Assembly (NCBI RefSeq): GCF_040712315.1 | Contig: NC_134016.1 | Span: 19,523,390-19,587,389 of the forward strand | Length of the DNA stretch: 64,000 bases | Origin: Castanea sativa | Lineage: Eukaryota > Streptophyta > Magnoliopsida > Fagales > Fagaceae | Direction of reading: 5' to 3' | Shown here: piece after piece, positions 33,181 through 45,581 of the stretch | Layout of the letters: every line of letters begins with the position of its first letter | Numbering within the stretch: the stretch's first letter is position 1 | The notes under the pieces: model-generated | Database searches by the model: none | Told to the model about the DNA's origin: nothing | The model's input: only the letters and a program-made list of their open reading frames with translations | Position numbers and translations under genes: made by a program

Positions 33181-34025
33181 TGCGTTTGTTTCAACAGTAA
33201 AGCAATTCTGGAAAAAGTTTTCAGGAAAGGAAAATATTTTCGGGAAAAGAAAATATTTTTAGGTGTTTGGTAACATTTTAAAAAATATTTTGAAAAATAT
33301 TTTCTAGTGTTTGGTTGTCATCTTGAAAATATTATAGAAAATGCATTTTGTATTTGTTGCTCACATTTTCTCACATTTTCTCGGCTTCCAAACAAATATC
33401 ATGAACAACAAAACCCAAAAAAAAAAAACTCATCAAATTTTCTTAATACAGCTCAACAAAACCCAAAAATAAAAAAATCTCATCATCAATTTTTCTCTAA
33501 CAAATCAACAAAACCCAAATCGGTCAGAGAAGAACGAAGACAGAGAGAGAGAGAGAGGCGACTGGCGATGGCGAAGGGGAGATCGTGCCGGCACGGCGCG
33601 GCGAAGGCGAAGGCGAGATCGTGATCGGCGATGGCGACTGGGTTCGACGAAGAGAGAGGCGAAGGCGCGATCTCGCCGGGACTGGGTTCGGCGACTGGGT
33701 TCGACGAAGAGAGAAGCGAAGGCGCGACTCGCCGGCGCGGGTTGGGGCGCGACTCGCCGGCGCGGGTTGGGGCGCGACTCGCTCTCTCTACTCTCTCTTC
33801 GTGCTCTCTCTCTCTCTCTCTCTCTCTTCGTGCTCTGTCTCTCAATTTTCTGGAAAATTCCTATTTGAAGGTAAAATACAAATGGAAAAGAATTTTCGGG
33901 TCAGAGGTCGTATTTTATAGTCAACTGTTTGCAATTTTCCGTTTGACCAAAATTTCAGCACCTGCCAAACACCCGAAAACGCGTAAAACAATTTCCTGAA
34001 AGTGTTTACCGTCGAAACAAACGCA
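33181..34025. mobile_element. 845-bp TIR element with GC-rich cargo
   Basis: The ends are a perfect 12-bp inverted pair, TGCGTTTGTTTC / GAAACAAACGCA, extended imperfectly inward (CAGTAAA/TTTACCG, TTTTC/GAAAA, GGTGTTTGG/CCAAACACC). The centre (33,540-33,840) is unusually GC-rich with tandem GCGACTGGGTTCGACGAAG and CGCGACTCGCCGGCGCGGG repeats and a (CT)n run. Open frames there are low-complexity Arg/Gly/Ala-rich on both strands and not convincing proteins. It sits between RLT exons. No clean target duplication was seen. Confidence 0.7.
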
Positions 34026-34676
34026 GCGTAAGTGTGACCATTATTGTAAACTTATAGGGTGCATGTGTAACTTACCACTAAAAAAAATCGGGTGACAAGC
34101 AACCTGTGTGATAGTTGAACTGCCTTCTTCTCAAATAGAATTATATAGATCTCAGCAACTTGACAAAACTGGTGATACATTTCATATAATGAAGTATGGT
34201 ATAAAGAGAATAACAACTCATAATAGAAGAGTTCGCCTGCCAAGACTACATAAAAAGCCTCACTCTCTAAAAACATGATAAAGGGCCTAATGTTTCCGCT
34301 TTTCTAAGAATATTCTTTGTAAATATGTATATTACTATTAGTGGCCCCGCCAAACACTTTTTAAAGATTCATGTGCTCTTTGTTTTTTGATAGTTACAGT
34401 TGAGTTACAAGGCTTATGGCAAATTCATGTTCTTTTTTTACGATGTTGGTTTCTAAATGGATTATAATGATGCCTATAACTCCTTCCCAAAGTTCTACAT
34501 GGACAAGTGACTTTTTTAATGAATTTCTCTATGATGTTGATTTAGTAGATTTTGGAAGGTGGGTAAAATGTGGAGTTTTGCTCAATTCTCAAGGGATTCT
34601 TTCTTAATTCTTTTATTAAAATTAAATTAAATGGAAGATCTTCATACTTGTGTAATTTTATTGATGATTTTGGCAG

Positions 34677-34819
34677 GCTGAAAACCAAAGAGTTGCTCTG
34701 GAGTTTTGGAAGAGTGCTCTAAACCCTCTAACATGGACAAAAATACTGCGTCAAGTATTGGTTGATGATGCTTTTTTGGTTCAAAGCTAGGTGCAATGCG
34801 GAGGGAAGCCCTTAACAAG
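34677..34819 (+). pseudogene. RLT-type homeobox-DDT protein exon after the DDT domain
   Basis: Bounded by TTGGCAG and AACAAG|GTATTT. It reads AENQRVALEFWKSALNPLTW and then TKILRQVLV, matching the conserved WHIM/HARE-HTH-side segment of plant RLT proteins. Near GATGCTTTTTTGG a one-base change shifts the frame. The following GSKLGAMRREALNK codons are intact but in the next frame. It follows the DDT units in the right gene order, separated by the TIR element, so both probably came from one source locus. Confidence 0.85.
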
Positions 34820-35254
34820 GTATTTAAATTATTAACTTTTGGTTTTGCACCTGATTTAAGTGTCTATATGAAACAGTTTCTAGTTTTTTGCTGAAAACTT
34901 TTTGCTAAAAGCGTTGTAAATAAAAGTAAAAGTTTAATAAATTAGTAGGTGACTAACATGGGGCCCACAAATAGTTATTAAAAAAAGCAAGAAGTTCAAC
35001 AATTTTTGTATCACTAAGAGTGGGAGAGAGGGAGAGGGAGGGAGAGTTTTAGCCAAATCTCTTTTCTTTATGCAATTGATGGTATCTACCAGCAATTTTT
35101 AAACTGATTGTTGGAGTTAGGATATCCAGTTTTCCGAATTGGGTTGCAAATGCACAATTAACTGGGATGTACAATTTGGGTTTGCAGTTCTAGTGAGTAG
35201 GGGAATCCATTAACTCTGGTAGCGGGTTATGGGGTCAAGCATTAGTAATTTAGT

Positions 35255-36830
35255 ATCCTAATGCTTGTAGATCAGTTTATAGATTTTAAAGATCAGAACT
35301 CCCATCAAAATTTGATAGTTTTCATGTTTGAAGATTACCCATCTGGAATTTTTGTTATTTTCCATTCTGCATTGATTATATATTAATAAATGGTTGTTTC
35401 TCCAACTACAGCTGATAGACAAGGATCCAAGCAAGGCAATTTCCCTGTTCTGGTCTGCCATAATTTTGGGGACCGGGTTGATAGTGCCTTGAAAGACATG
35501 GCTATTGCGATGAAACAATTGGATCGATCTGATGAGGCAACTGAGGGTATCAAACATTTTCGTCATCTCTGCCCTTATGATTCTTAGGAATCTCTTGACA
35601 ATCTGTAAGTTGAACTCTACAAGGTAAAACTAAAACCAGTTTTATCCATAAAAAGTTTATTATATTTTACTTGCCATTCTTTGTCATTTGCCGTTTAGCT
35701 AGTACATATATTTCATCACCTTAGAAAGGTTAGTGTACATATATTTCATCACCTTAGAAAGGTTAGTTGGGTGAAATGCTTGTATCAACTATAAAGTTTT
35801 AGGGAAAAGATACTAGATCTTGTTGCTGTAGAGATGGGAAACATATGATTCATATGTTGAAACTTCTTACTTAAGATTCATAACATGATGTGATTGCACG
35901 TAAAATTAAGCTTACTGGAAATTATAAGTTGACGCCTATTTATACTCCCTAAAAAAAAGTTGACACCAATTTATATAATGCTTACTGTTGATGTAACCTT
36001 TTTGATCTTGGTGATTTATTAAAGTAGGTAATGAATAATAGAAAATTTGAATCTTGTAGTCATTATTACTAAAAAAGAATACCGAAATTGAAAATTCCAA
36101 ATGATTGTAATTGTTGAACTTTATTTTATTTTTTATTTTTAATTTCAGAAGTGGATACCTTAATGTCTATTCTTGGGAGCTGAATTGATCTTTAAGGTTG
36201 AGAAATTCTTATAATTTCCAAAATGATGGGAATTCTAATCCCATTAATCTAAATCTCTATTCACATTTGAAAGGCACTTCTTCTGTCTTTTATGAGTACG
36301 CTCTCCAGCCCCCTTTGTGGCATGAGCCAGAGCACGTAGATGTAAAGAAGCCTGAGGTACCATGTGTGGTGTCTGAACTGAAGCAATATGATGGACCTCA
36401 GTGTTTTGTTATTCTTGGAAACCGTGGTTTGTATAAGTTCTGAGTCTGAGCCTTTCGTGTATTACTTTTGTTCCTCCACAAAAGAGAAAAGTTTTTGGTT
36501 GGAACTGATTCTGTTATTTTCATTTATGAACTTATTACTACAATTATTTGATAACATGAACTAGTATCAATTTTTTAGACCTTGATTTTGCTCATTGAGA
36601 AGCCCTTAAACTTTGTAACTGTCTAGATTGTTGCTATGGTGAAATAATATTCTCTTTTCGAATGCAGATTGGGTTGATGGTCTTAATACCTGTATAAGGT
36701 TTATACGTCATAAAAGTTGGTTGGGTTGGTGGCTTATGCCTCAAAAGAAGAGTTCTTTTGCTTTGCAACTCCCTAAAAGGTGGTGGGTATTTGGTCTTAA
36801 TCTAGCACTCTTTGTTATAAAGGTCTTATT
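35255..36830 (+). repeat. Segmental duplication with 57.96-60.74 kb
   Basis: Collinear match that includes a POLLENLESS3-like exon, an intron-like interval (TTTACTTGCC...TTTGTCATTTG, ATACTAGATCTTGTTGCTG), the GGATACCTTAA...GGGAGCTGAATTGATC phrase and two metallophosphoesterase exons. The second copy has an extra ~1.2 kb insert. Confidence 0.9.
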
Positions 36831-37615
36831 TCATTTAGTTTACCCCTAATAAGACCTCGCTGAAATATATAGTCCCGAAAAATGTTACTCCTAATAACAT
36901 GTGCAAGTTTTTGTATCTAGTAAAATATTAGGAGCGGCAGAGACAAGGCCAGCCTATATTGGTGTATGCATATTATTATGTTACATGTAGCATCTGGAAG
37001 AATTTTATTTGATTTGTAAGCTTTTCATTACCTTTGATATCTGGGATAATGGTAAGAATTTAATTTAGTATGCATCAAATTAGTTTTGTATATGCACAGC
37101 AAGATGCTAGAAGTTTTATGGGACTAAAAAGCATGTCATGAATGTATTTTCTTCTAAACTCCTATTTATGTTGAAGGATTTTGGTTACGTATCTTGGTAT
37201 CAACTAGTCGCTATGAAGTTGTTTAAGTCGTGTATTGTTTTTCTACTGAACATTTATGGATATTACATGCATGTATTTGCGTGTAAGCATTTCTTATATT
37301 TTATAGAGATCTGGAAGCGTGGAAGAAGAGATTGAAATGCTTCAGCACAAGCTGAAGCATATTGAAGAAGGTATAGCTTTCAGTGGAAGGAGGGCAGAGA
37401 CAGCTAGATCTCAAGGGGAGAAGGTTCAAATAACTGTCGTACAGGAAATGTCAAAGTGGATGTTGCATCTTTTCTTTTTTTGCTTTCATACTTGTAATAT
37501 ATTCCAGGGTGCTTACAACATTAATTTGATACTCTTATCAATGCAGAATTCTTGGAAACTTGGCTTGGGCTTAATTGCAGCAAAAAAATTATAGTTCTGT
37601 CAAAGAACATTACAG
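35412..37615 (+). pseudogene. POLLENLESS3/MS5-SDI-type TPR protein exons, copy 1
   Basis: Exon A (35,412-35,623) holds DKDPSKAISLFWSAI, then a one-base shift, then GDRVDSALKDMAIAMKQLDR and HFRHLCPYDS with a TAG where Gln is expected, then ESLDN. Exon B (37,307-37,455) encodes SGSVEEEIEMLQHKLKHIEE and continues open through GRRAETARSQG. Exon C (37,547-37,615) encodes the ILGNLAWA segment, a TAA in place of a Tyr codon, then LQQ. These are the first TPR segments of the MS5/POLLENLESS3 and SULFUR DEFICIENCY INDUCED family. Metallophosphoesterase exons lie inside the interval between exons A and B, so the region is chimeric. Confidence 0.85.
36262..36820 (+). pseudogene. Calcineurin-like metallophosphoesterase exons, copy 1
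   Basis: Exon 1 (about 36,262-36,426) encodes YALQPPLWHEPEHVDVKKPE and then SELKQYDGPQCFVILGNR, with a GT donor. The family motif here is GNHD, with the Asp coming from the next exon; this copy has Arg in place of the metal-site His. Exon 2 (36,668-36,820) encodes DWVDGLNTCIRF, then MPQKKSSFALQLPKRWWVFG and LNLAL. The frame is open across both exons but truncated at both ends. It is probably a non-functional fragment of a plant transmembrane-type phosphoesterase gene. Confidence 0.8.
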
Positions 37616-39270
37616 GTAAGTTTTTCCAGTCTCTGAACTTGGCTCATTGGGTTTCGCTGGTGAAAGTCTAGGCATAAGCCCAACTTATGAAGTTAAGCAT
37701 AGAAACAAAGTAGTCTTTAAGAAGCTCTACCTTTAATCTCTGCTTGGCTAACGAAGTGAAAGTGTGAAATTAACTTCATAATTATATAATTGCTCATATT
37801 TACTTAATAATTATATGACTAATGTAGCTTTAAGTCATAAAAATATGCATTTAGTAAATATAATTTTTGTGCTTTTGAGACCAACATTTGAACTTTTTTG
37901 TTTAAAATGAAAACTAAAAACAGGGTAATATATAGCCGAATGTCTTGTTTAACTTGTAAATGTCATGGCCTTTGAGTATCTCTCTATGTATCGGCCCATT
38001 TTGTGTAAATAATGGTTGACTGGAGATTAATCTGTATAAAGATCGAAAATGAGCTATGAAGCGCAATTCATGAAATAAGGTAATTTGTTGGACCTGCCCA
38101 AAGTAGGGAAAAAATATATCCTGTAGAGAAGAAACATATACACAATACAAGGGCAAAATCAACCCAAGGAAAATGTACTTCTCTTTATTTATTTTATTAT
38201 TGTCTTGTGTTCTTTTTAGTTGTTGTTCTTTTTATATTGTATAACCTGTGATTTTTTTTTTCTTGTGTGATAACATCTTTAGCTGTGCTTCATTGTTGTT
38301 TTCTATGCATGACACAAATTTAGGAATCGGATTAAAACTCTAGATACGTACATTGGCATAATGGTGTGTACTCATTCGGTATGCGGTGTACGCATTTTTG
38401 GGCAGAACCTAGTTTCCATTTTTATTTTATTTTATTTTTGTCATTTACTTGTTTCATTTTACTGATGTTGTATTATCTTTTTTCATGTAGCTTATTTTGC
38501 TTTTTGTGTGTATATATCTCCTTATTGGGCTTCTTTTCTTTTTAGTTAATAAATACAAAAAAATACAAAAAAGTTAAATTTCATTTCACACAAGTGGCTT
38601 AGAATTTCTTTTTAATTTGATTAGGATCAGTCACAGATTCTGATTAACTCTTCTCCAGCATGTTACTTGAATTTGAATTCGTTGATGTACAATAGAATAG
38701 AATTTGTTGCATGTGAGATATTGCATATTTTGGTGCTTTGACTATTTCCTCCATAAGTGTCTTTTAGAATCAAATAAGTAAGGATTTGAATAGGCATGGG
38801 AGTTAATGTGAATGATCAGAATGTTTCCCATCATGGATTTGTTTCCAATTGAAGCTTATGCATGTGGACTTGGCTAAATGAGGTACTGTGACTTACTTTT
38901 ATCAAATTTGAATGGCATTGAATATGGTCTTGCATGTTAAGGTGATTTAGTAATTCGTAGATTGATACGACTGTTATTAGTTTCCTTTGTTACATGATAA
39001 TGTTTTGTTTCCTTTTTTATCTAAACATGGCAGCCAATGTATCCTTCTTTGCATTGTATCCTAATTTAATCTTGTGCATGGACATACATAGCCGAATATT
39101 CCCCACGGAGTTTGGAAATAAATTCTTGCATTTAATTGGGTAATCAATGACTTGATTAAAATGTGATCGCTTGATTTATTTTCTTCCCTTTTTTAATATG
39201 GTTCACATGCATGATACTTTCCTTGTACATTGGTCTTGAAGATTTGAATTCAAATATAAAGTTGATTGTT
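37616..39270 (+). other. No recognisable gene
   Basis: AT-rich intron-like sequence. TTTATTTTATTTT-type runs occur near 38,420. I see no exon, RNA or transposon end. Confidence 0.45.
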
Positions 39271-39274
39271 CAAT

Positions 39275-39450
39275 TTAAGGGAAGTCTTGTTCGCATGCTT
39301 GTATGCCTTGACGGCCACATGCTCACATGCTTTGCCTTGATGATCAAATGCTCCCATGCTCACATGTACACATGCTCGGATGTTGCACGTTCATATATCC
39401 AAAAGCTAGGATGCTCGTGTGCTCACATGGTTTGGATGCTTGCTAAAAAC
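39275..39450 (+). repeat. Short CACATGCTC repeat array
   Basis: Repeated CACATGCTC/GATGCTC/CATGCTT words, of the same style as the arrays at 27.7-29.6 and 50.4-51.4 kb. Confidence 0.7.
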
Positions 39451-39619
39451 AAGGTTATAGTGTGTATAGATGGAAGATATCCAAGCATATTATCATCTTC
39501 TTTTTACCACCATTCCCCACTAGTTCTTTGAACCATCTATTGAAATTTTGCCTTTTACTTTCTATAATGTGCTACATATATTTTAGAAGGCGGTATTTTA
39601 ATCACCATTCTTTTTCTGT

Positions 39620-39733
39620 AGATTTCAGTCCCCCTGTTGATGGGCATGATTGTGGTTGGATCTTTTGTTTTGGTAGTATCCCTCATTTTTATGATTTTAG
39701 GTGGAAGGGCTGTTTGGGAGGGAGGATATCAAG
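39620..39733 (+). pseudogene. Possible exon encoding a membrane segment, unidentified
   Basis: After TGTAG, a frame encodes ISVPLLMGMIVVGSFVLVVS and continues LIFMILGGRAVWEGGYQG, then meets a GTAAAA donor. One strongly hydrophobic stretch suggests a transmembrane helix. The gene is not recognised. It may belong to the same source as neighbouring duplicated pieces. Confidence 0.35.
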
Positions 39734-39929
39734 GTAAAAAGGTAGTCAATTGTGAAATATTATATATAATTATAAAGGACAGTATTCATTTTCTCCAACT
39801 ATGGTGGGAAGTTGGAACAATGTGTAGAAAAAAGTTTTCCAAGGGCTCATAAATTGTTGCAGTTCAATATTTTATTTTATCTTTCTATCTACTTCCGTAG
39901 ATGAATCACACCATGCAAAGCGACTGAAT

Positions 39930-40310
39930 GAATGTCTTGATTGGCCTTTGTTTCGAAGAACTTTCATACCATACCTCATGATCAGTATTCAATGTAGAGC
40001 ATTATGAATGTCTTGTGCATGGTTAGTTTCCAGTATTTTAATTGAAAATTTTTTTTTTAATATATTTTTTATATCAAATATGAATGTCTTGTGCATGGGT
40101 TTAGATTTTGTTGTTTCTAATTTTGTAAGCAAAAAATGGCATAGGGAAATTTTACTGAAATTTACAAATTTTGAAATTGCAATTAATTTGATCTAATCTT
40201 TCTCACATAAATAAATTATTCATATAAGGTCTGTTTGTGTATTTGGTAGTTCTTTTGAACTTTGGTTATCGCTCGGTTAATGATTTTTGGCAATGCAAAT
40301 ATGCACAACT
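39930..40310 (+). repeat. Direct duplicate of 15.58-16.08 kb
   Basis: Same GATTGGCC...TTTCGAAGAACTTTCATACC text and the same downstream sequence. The copy is shorter, lacking the internal repeat found at 15.65 kb. Confidence 0.8.
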
Positions 40311-42970
40311 TCACATATATATAATTTTTACACCACAATACTTTCATTTTTAAATTGGAAATCATGCAGGTGAAGCATATTTGTGGATTGTGGCTTTCTG
40401 TTGAATAATAAGGTGATGATTTTGTTAAGTTTGATTTCTTTCCTTCACTCTCATGTTTCATTGGATCTATGTGTGACCAAATTTTCTGATGCCTCATTTA
40501 TGGATATTAATTTTGATCAATATCAGCAGTTTAGATGTTTTCATACCACATTTCATTGTCATTTCCCTTTCTAACTGAATATTTACTTGCTAATCCCAAA
40601 TCCTGTCCGAGATCTTTACAATTCTGGGTTTGAAAATTGTTAATGTTAAATGAAGTTTGATAGATTAACTGAAAATAGTTTGTACAAATCGAAGCGCCAA
40701 TTTATACAAATTGTCATGGATAGTATTTTATCAATCTGGACAAACCATGGCAGAATTGGTTTCATCAGATCTCATATCTCTCTCCCCCTTATGTATATTA
40801 TGATTCCAATGCTTTTTTGTTCTGCTTCTAAAATCACCATTTTTGTACATTGCAGATGGAGAAGGTGTTCTTGAAATAGCCCAAGGTTTTCCTCAAGTAA
40901 GATCTCAGAAGCAATATCCAAGCTCCTTTCTTTACTTTGACAACGTGTGATGGTGAAGAGTGAGATTTAAGATTTGGATTTGTTTTCTTTGGATTTCTAA
41001 AATATTATTATGTAACCAGTTGGAGTTCGTGTAATTAATTGGAAAGCTATTTAGTTACTAAAGAATGGGTAAGATGAAAAGTATGAAAGATCTAAATTTT
41101 GAAGTTCTTTGATTTTAAAGTGTGATTTTTGTGGAGTTGAGGTTTGCTTAGGTTTCCACTTGATCATGAATGCGCTTTTCTACTTTATTTCAGTTCAAAA
41201 TTTGGTCATCTTTGTAGCTTTTTTTTATTCTTACTTGTGCTATCATTTGGTTGATGGTTTTGGTATGTTGCCCTATGTTTAGGCTCCAGAAGTTAATTTT
41301 TTCTATGTTGATAAAACAAAGTTGTGAAATTTAGTAATTTTGTTGTTAATTGTTAGTGTTGAGATGTAGTTTTTCTTCAGTCTGTAGGATTGTTTGTTTG
41401 ATATGGTTTTGTGTTTGGTTGTAATGTTTTTGATGTTTGCTTCTATTACGTGTTTTTATGGTTTTGCTCTCAGGAAGTTTTTTTGGGCAAGTGTTTGGCC
41501 TATGTTTATGTTAAACATGTTGGTAAGATCTTGTTTTTTTACATTTAAAAAGTTTTGTTGGGTAAGTGTTTGACTTGTGTTTGTATTAAATATGTTAGTG
41601 AGATTCTGCTTATTTACATTTAAGTCACATTATTTTTGGTATAATTGGCCCTTGGAGGAAGTCAGAGTGACATCTAAAGGTGATTAGAAAGTATAGACTA
41701 TTAGAGTTTAACAAATTGATTGCTCAAGTTGAATTATGCTTTGCTCTAAGAATTTGGGATTGCAAATCAATTTTTTCATCTATGTTGTCTTCCAAAATTT
41801 TAATTTATTCATCTTATTTGAGGAAAAAGTAAAATTAAATGATAGGGAAAAAAAATGCAGTTCCTTCTCTTGCAAAAATCTGAGTTTGATCAAATTTTGT
41901 TCCTAAAATTTTTACTATTTTAGAATCAAATTTTGGCTTGGAATTATACTTTGCTGTATAACTTGCAATTGATTACATTACCGATATTTGTAGTCCAACT
42001 TGCAATTGAGTCTGATTCTAAAGCTTGACAATTAATTAATAATAATTTAATTGTAACCATCGCCATCAAATGAATTCAGTGGTCTACAATTTGTCGTTAG
42101 ATCGTCATTACTTTTATCTCATAGAATGTCAAACTTTGCAGGTGGTTTCCATTGTCATGATCCGAGGGCGTTTATCGTCATCCCAGACTATTGTTTACAA
42201 TAGCCAGGACTCTTAGTGCATTACATATGATTAGAGTCCAACCTAAGCCAAATTGAAGCACTTTAATTATTTGTTGATCCTCGCTTGACACTTCTAAGGT
42301 TGGAAGAAAAGGTGAGTTTCTCCTTTTTGTATTCTAAGCTGTATTTCAAATAAAATTCAATAAGTTGATTGTTATACTTTTACCTTTGCTATTTTTTTTA
42401 TCATAATATGTAAAAGAATGAAGAAACATAATGGAATGAATTGGTGTATTTGTCTATAAGCATGTGTATTCAATAAGTTGATGTATTTTATTTCGTTCTT
42501 CTACCCTTTTTGCAATAGTTCATATGTAAATTTTTTGATTTTCCTTTAATCAAATATGATTCTAGTTTTTTAGTATGTTGAGTCTTACTACGAGTAGAAG
42601 GTCAGCCAATTCGTTTTGAAGTGAGTATTTTTTAAGCGAAGTAAATATATATTATTTTTGTTAAATTACCCCATTCATTGCATGCGCTAGTGAGTAGTAT
42701 AATATGAAAGCGAATTGTTTTACTATTTTGTTGAACACTCTTTATTGTGCCATGTGGCTAGATAAATTTATATCACATTTATTTAATAGCTCTACTAACT
42801 ATATGAAAATTGTGAGGAGGCTTCGAAACAGTGTTTTGGTTTGTTCAAGTGGTGGGACAAAACGATGCCAATTCATACCGTATGAAGCAACAAGCCAACA
42901 AGCAAGAGAGAGGCAGAGGCTAGAGAGGGTAGACTGGGTGAGATAAATTTCCTAAATTTCTTTCTCCGGT
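40311..42970 (+). other. Mostly unassignable; possible small exon at ~40,856-40,897
   Basis: TTGCAG followed by codons DGEGVLEIAQGFPQ and a donor-like GTAAGA looks like an exon border set interrupted by TAG, but I cannot name it. The rest is T-rich with no convincing feature. An open frame at 42,704-42,946 has no family resemblance. Confidence 0.35.
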
Positions 42971-42974
42971 TATA

Positions 42975-43300
42975 AAGGGCGTTAGCAATGATTGTTTTCT
43001 TGAAGGTTGAGAGAATGAAATTGAAGGGCAGTGGGCCGGTTTGTGGCTTCGGTGTTTTCTCTATACTCAGATGGCAAGTATTTTCTCTCTCTAATTTTCT
43101 GTATGGCTTGATTGATTTCGCCCTGTCTTAATAATGCTGATACTGAGAGCCTTTGTAAGTTTGATTTAAGCTTTGACTCAAGGCTGGGAATTTTTCCAAA
43201 ACCTAATTCTCTAAACTTTTAGTGGGTATGTTCATCCTTGTTTCAGACATCCTTCTTCATGGTTCTGTCGATGCAGGTGATAAATTATGAGCATACATTT
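42975..43300 (+). repeat. Direct duplicate of 16.13-16.48 kb
   Basis: Matches through GAAGGTTGAGAGA, GGGCAGTGGGC, TTTCTGTATGGCTTGATTG and GATAAATTATGAGCA. It is followed at 43,436 by another piece matching 15,080-15,170, so block order differs between the two regions. Confidence 0.8.
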
Positions 43301-44254
43301 GGTAAGGTTGAACTATGCTTCTTGTGCATGCTGCATTTGTTTGGCCACCAAATGTTTGTGGAAATTTCCCCCTATCACAGTTTGCTTGAATTGATAGCTT
43401 GCTTGGAAATTAATATTTGTAACGGTATCTTTCTGCGTATTCATTGGTCTTTTTTTGAGGTGTGGAATACTATTGTTTTTGTGCTGCAACTTTCAAATCT
43501 AAGTACTTATTAATGTGAAACAAAACGCTATAGTCACAAATATGCTATAAGTGTACTCCATGTGATTAAGTCACAAATATGCAGACCACGTTATTGTTTG
43601 GATTTTCTCCCATTTTTGATGGAAATTGTTCATATGTAGATCATGAAATGACTTAAATGAGTTAATTGTTTTTTCATCAAATAAAAAATGCTCGAATGGA
43701 TTGATTTCCTTGGAAGTCATGTTGTTCTAGTTTGTTAAAAATTTCATGCTTAGTAGTTTAAATATGTGGATATATTTTTTTTTATATTCATAGCTTGCTT
43801 GTTTTTTGTGTGTAACCTTATATGTAATTCTGAGTTCAATTGATTCTATATTTGTTTCCTTTCGGCAATGACGTTGTAAAATGTTTATCCAATTTTCTTG
43901 TCCTCCTTTTTTTGTGTCTCTGGTTTTCTATGGAGAAGTGGCAAGATAATTAATCAAAGTTAGATGCGCATATGTTGGTTACTTTTTCCTTTGCATGCCT
44001 TTTCTACTCATTCCTAATTGAATCTTTCATTGCTCATGGGGAGATATTTTCCTTCCCAGCTTCAGGTATGCAACATTTGTTTGTTTGTTTGTTTTGTTTT
44101 GTTTTTTGTTTTTTGTTTTTTTGTTTCTCTGTTTATTATATAAGTAATAAAAATATATTTTAAATAGATTACAATGTATACTTCTTTTTAGGGGGGATGT
44201 CCTAATTTTCATTCGTTGCCTAATGTGTCTCCTCTCTCATCGTCTCTTGCTCAG

Positions 44255-44685
44255 CTTCCTCCCAATGCAGTCATCAATTACTGATGGGAGATTGTACATT
44301 GAAAAGCCAAAGCCACTAGAAGTTGCATATCTTTCATTTGCAAAATGGATATATTCTAATCTTTCTAGCTTTGTTGTCAAGTTTCAACTCTAGTTTTTAA
44401 GACCTCTGTAACAGAGGATTGATTTTTATTTGTATTTTTGCAGACGAATGGTGATTTTGTTGCTAAACCCATGGTCTTTTGGGCCAATATTCAACTGGAA
44501 AGACAAATTATATAAACATTTGCTAAAATACAACTACCCAGGTTATTCAAGTTTTATTTCTATTCGTCTCTTCTGATTTGTTAGTATGACTGGATTTCAA
44601 AGATGAATGTCCCTTATAATCTGTTTGAACAGGTGCTCACATTGGACCTGAGCCTACAAAAGACAGATTTGTTGTTGTAGTTGTG
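44255..44685 (+). pseudogene. EHD1: EHD1-like exons, copy B
   Basis: Exon a (from 44,255 after CTCAG) keeps LPPNAV, then loses a few bases and shifts before KPKPLEVAY. Exon b (44,444-44,541) keeps TNGDFVAKPM and then the same out-of-frame P-loop as copy A. Exon c (44,633-44,685) encodes AHIGPEPTKDRFVVV followed by TAG. The P-loop lesion shared with copy A shows that the gene piece was dead before duplication. Each copy then gained private changes. Confidence 0.85.
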
Positions 44686-44754
44686 GTATCACTAGTCACC
44701 CTCACTTTCCTATGTTAATTATGAAGGCTAATTGAGTATAAATGCACTATAGAA

Positions 44755-45220
44755 ATAACAACAGTGTTGCATCAACACTTGGTACTAGACACCAGTAACT
44801 TATTATAAGAGGCAGTTTATTAGTAAAGTATCATCTTTGTAATTGAAGGTTAGGGTCACATGCTTATTAATTGATTGTGTCATGTGCTTAATTGTTGATT
44901 AGTTAGGAGCCATGTGCTTAACAGTTAGTTAGATCATTAGATTAGTGTAGCCAGCTGGCAGTTAGTGTTAGTCAGTTAGTTGTGTTCATGAATTGTATAA
45001 AGGTGTGTAGATGGATTGTAAGAGGCATGCAATGAGAATTCGGAATGTTCATATTCCTATTCTTCTCTACTCCCTTTCAATTCTTCTAAGAGGCATGGCT
45101 GCCCTCTTAGTCAGTCACTCACCTTTTTTCCTTTGCTTAATCAGTTCTTATCAATCCTTTATTTACATATTTTTCTTGTTGTACAATTCTGGTTTGTCTT
45201 GCATCAAATCTCTAGCCAAC
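44755..45220 (+). repeat. LTR-like dispersed repeat, copy 3
   Basis: Matches 24,186-24,640 inside the large duplication, with TATA-like TTGTATAAAGG near 44,993. Confidence 0.7.
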
Positions 45221-45467
45221 CCTAGGTGCTGAGTCTAAGTTCATCCATCTCTATTTTTGCTGTTCTTTAATTTCCTGTTACAAAGATTTGGTTTGTCCTG
45301 CATCATTGTGATAAAAAGTTCTCCATTATCCCAGGAAGTTTCTTTTGTGCTTTGTTGTGGGGTTTTTGCTTTATCATGAGGTGGGCTTTTAGGTGTGTGT
45401 AAGAGATATTGTCCATAATCTTCCTTCTCTTTTAGGTGTGTGTAAGAGATTTTGTTGCTTCATACAG

Positions 45468-45581
45468 GTACTTGAGATGATGTTAACTGTGTTGGTGACT
45501 GTAGTTGAGGACATCGAATGCTCTGATGTAGTTGATGTTATTGTTGAACTAAATATTCTGAGTGCTCCAAATGCCCTTTAA
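45468..45581 (+). pseudogene. Unidentified terminal exon with conserved open frame, copy B
   Basis: Starts after CATACAG and reads VLEMMLTVLVTVVEDIECSD, then VVDVIVELN, ending at TAA like copy A at 24,929-25,042. Both are 114 bp and uninterrupted, while the neighbouring EHD1 exons are broken. Confidence 0.45.

Noticed and set aside
33486..33999. Arg/Glu-rich open frames of over 100 codons in the GC-rich TIR element
   Set aside because: They are translations of tandem GC-rich and (CT)n repeats in several frames on both strands, with no domain seen.
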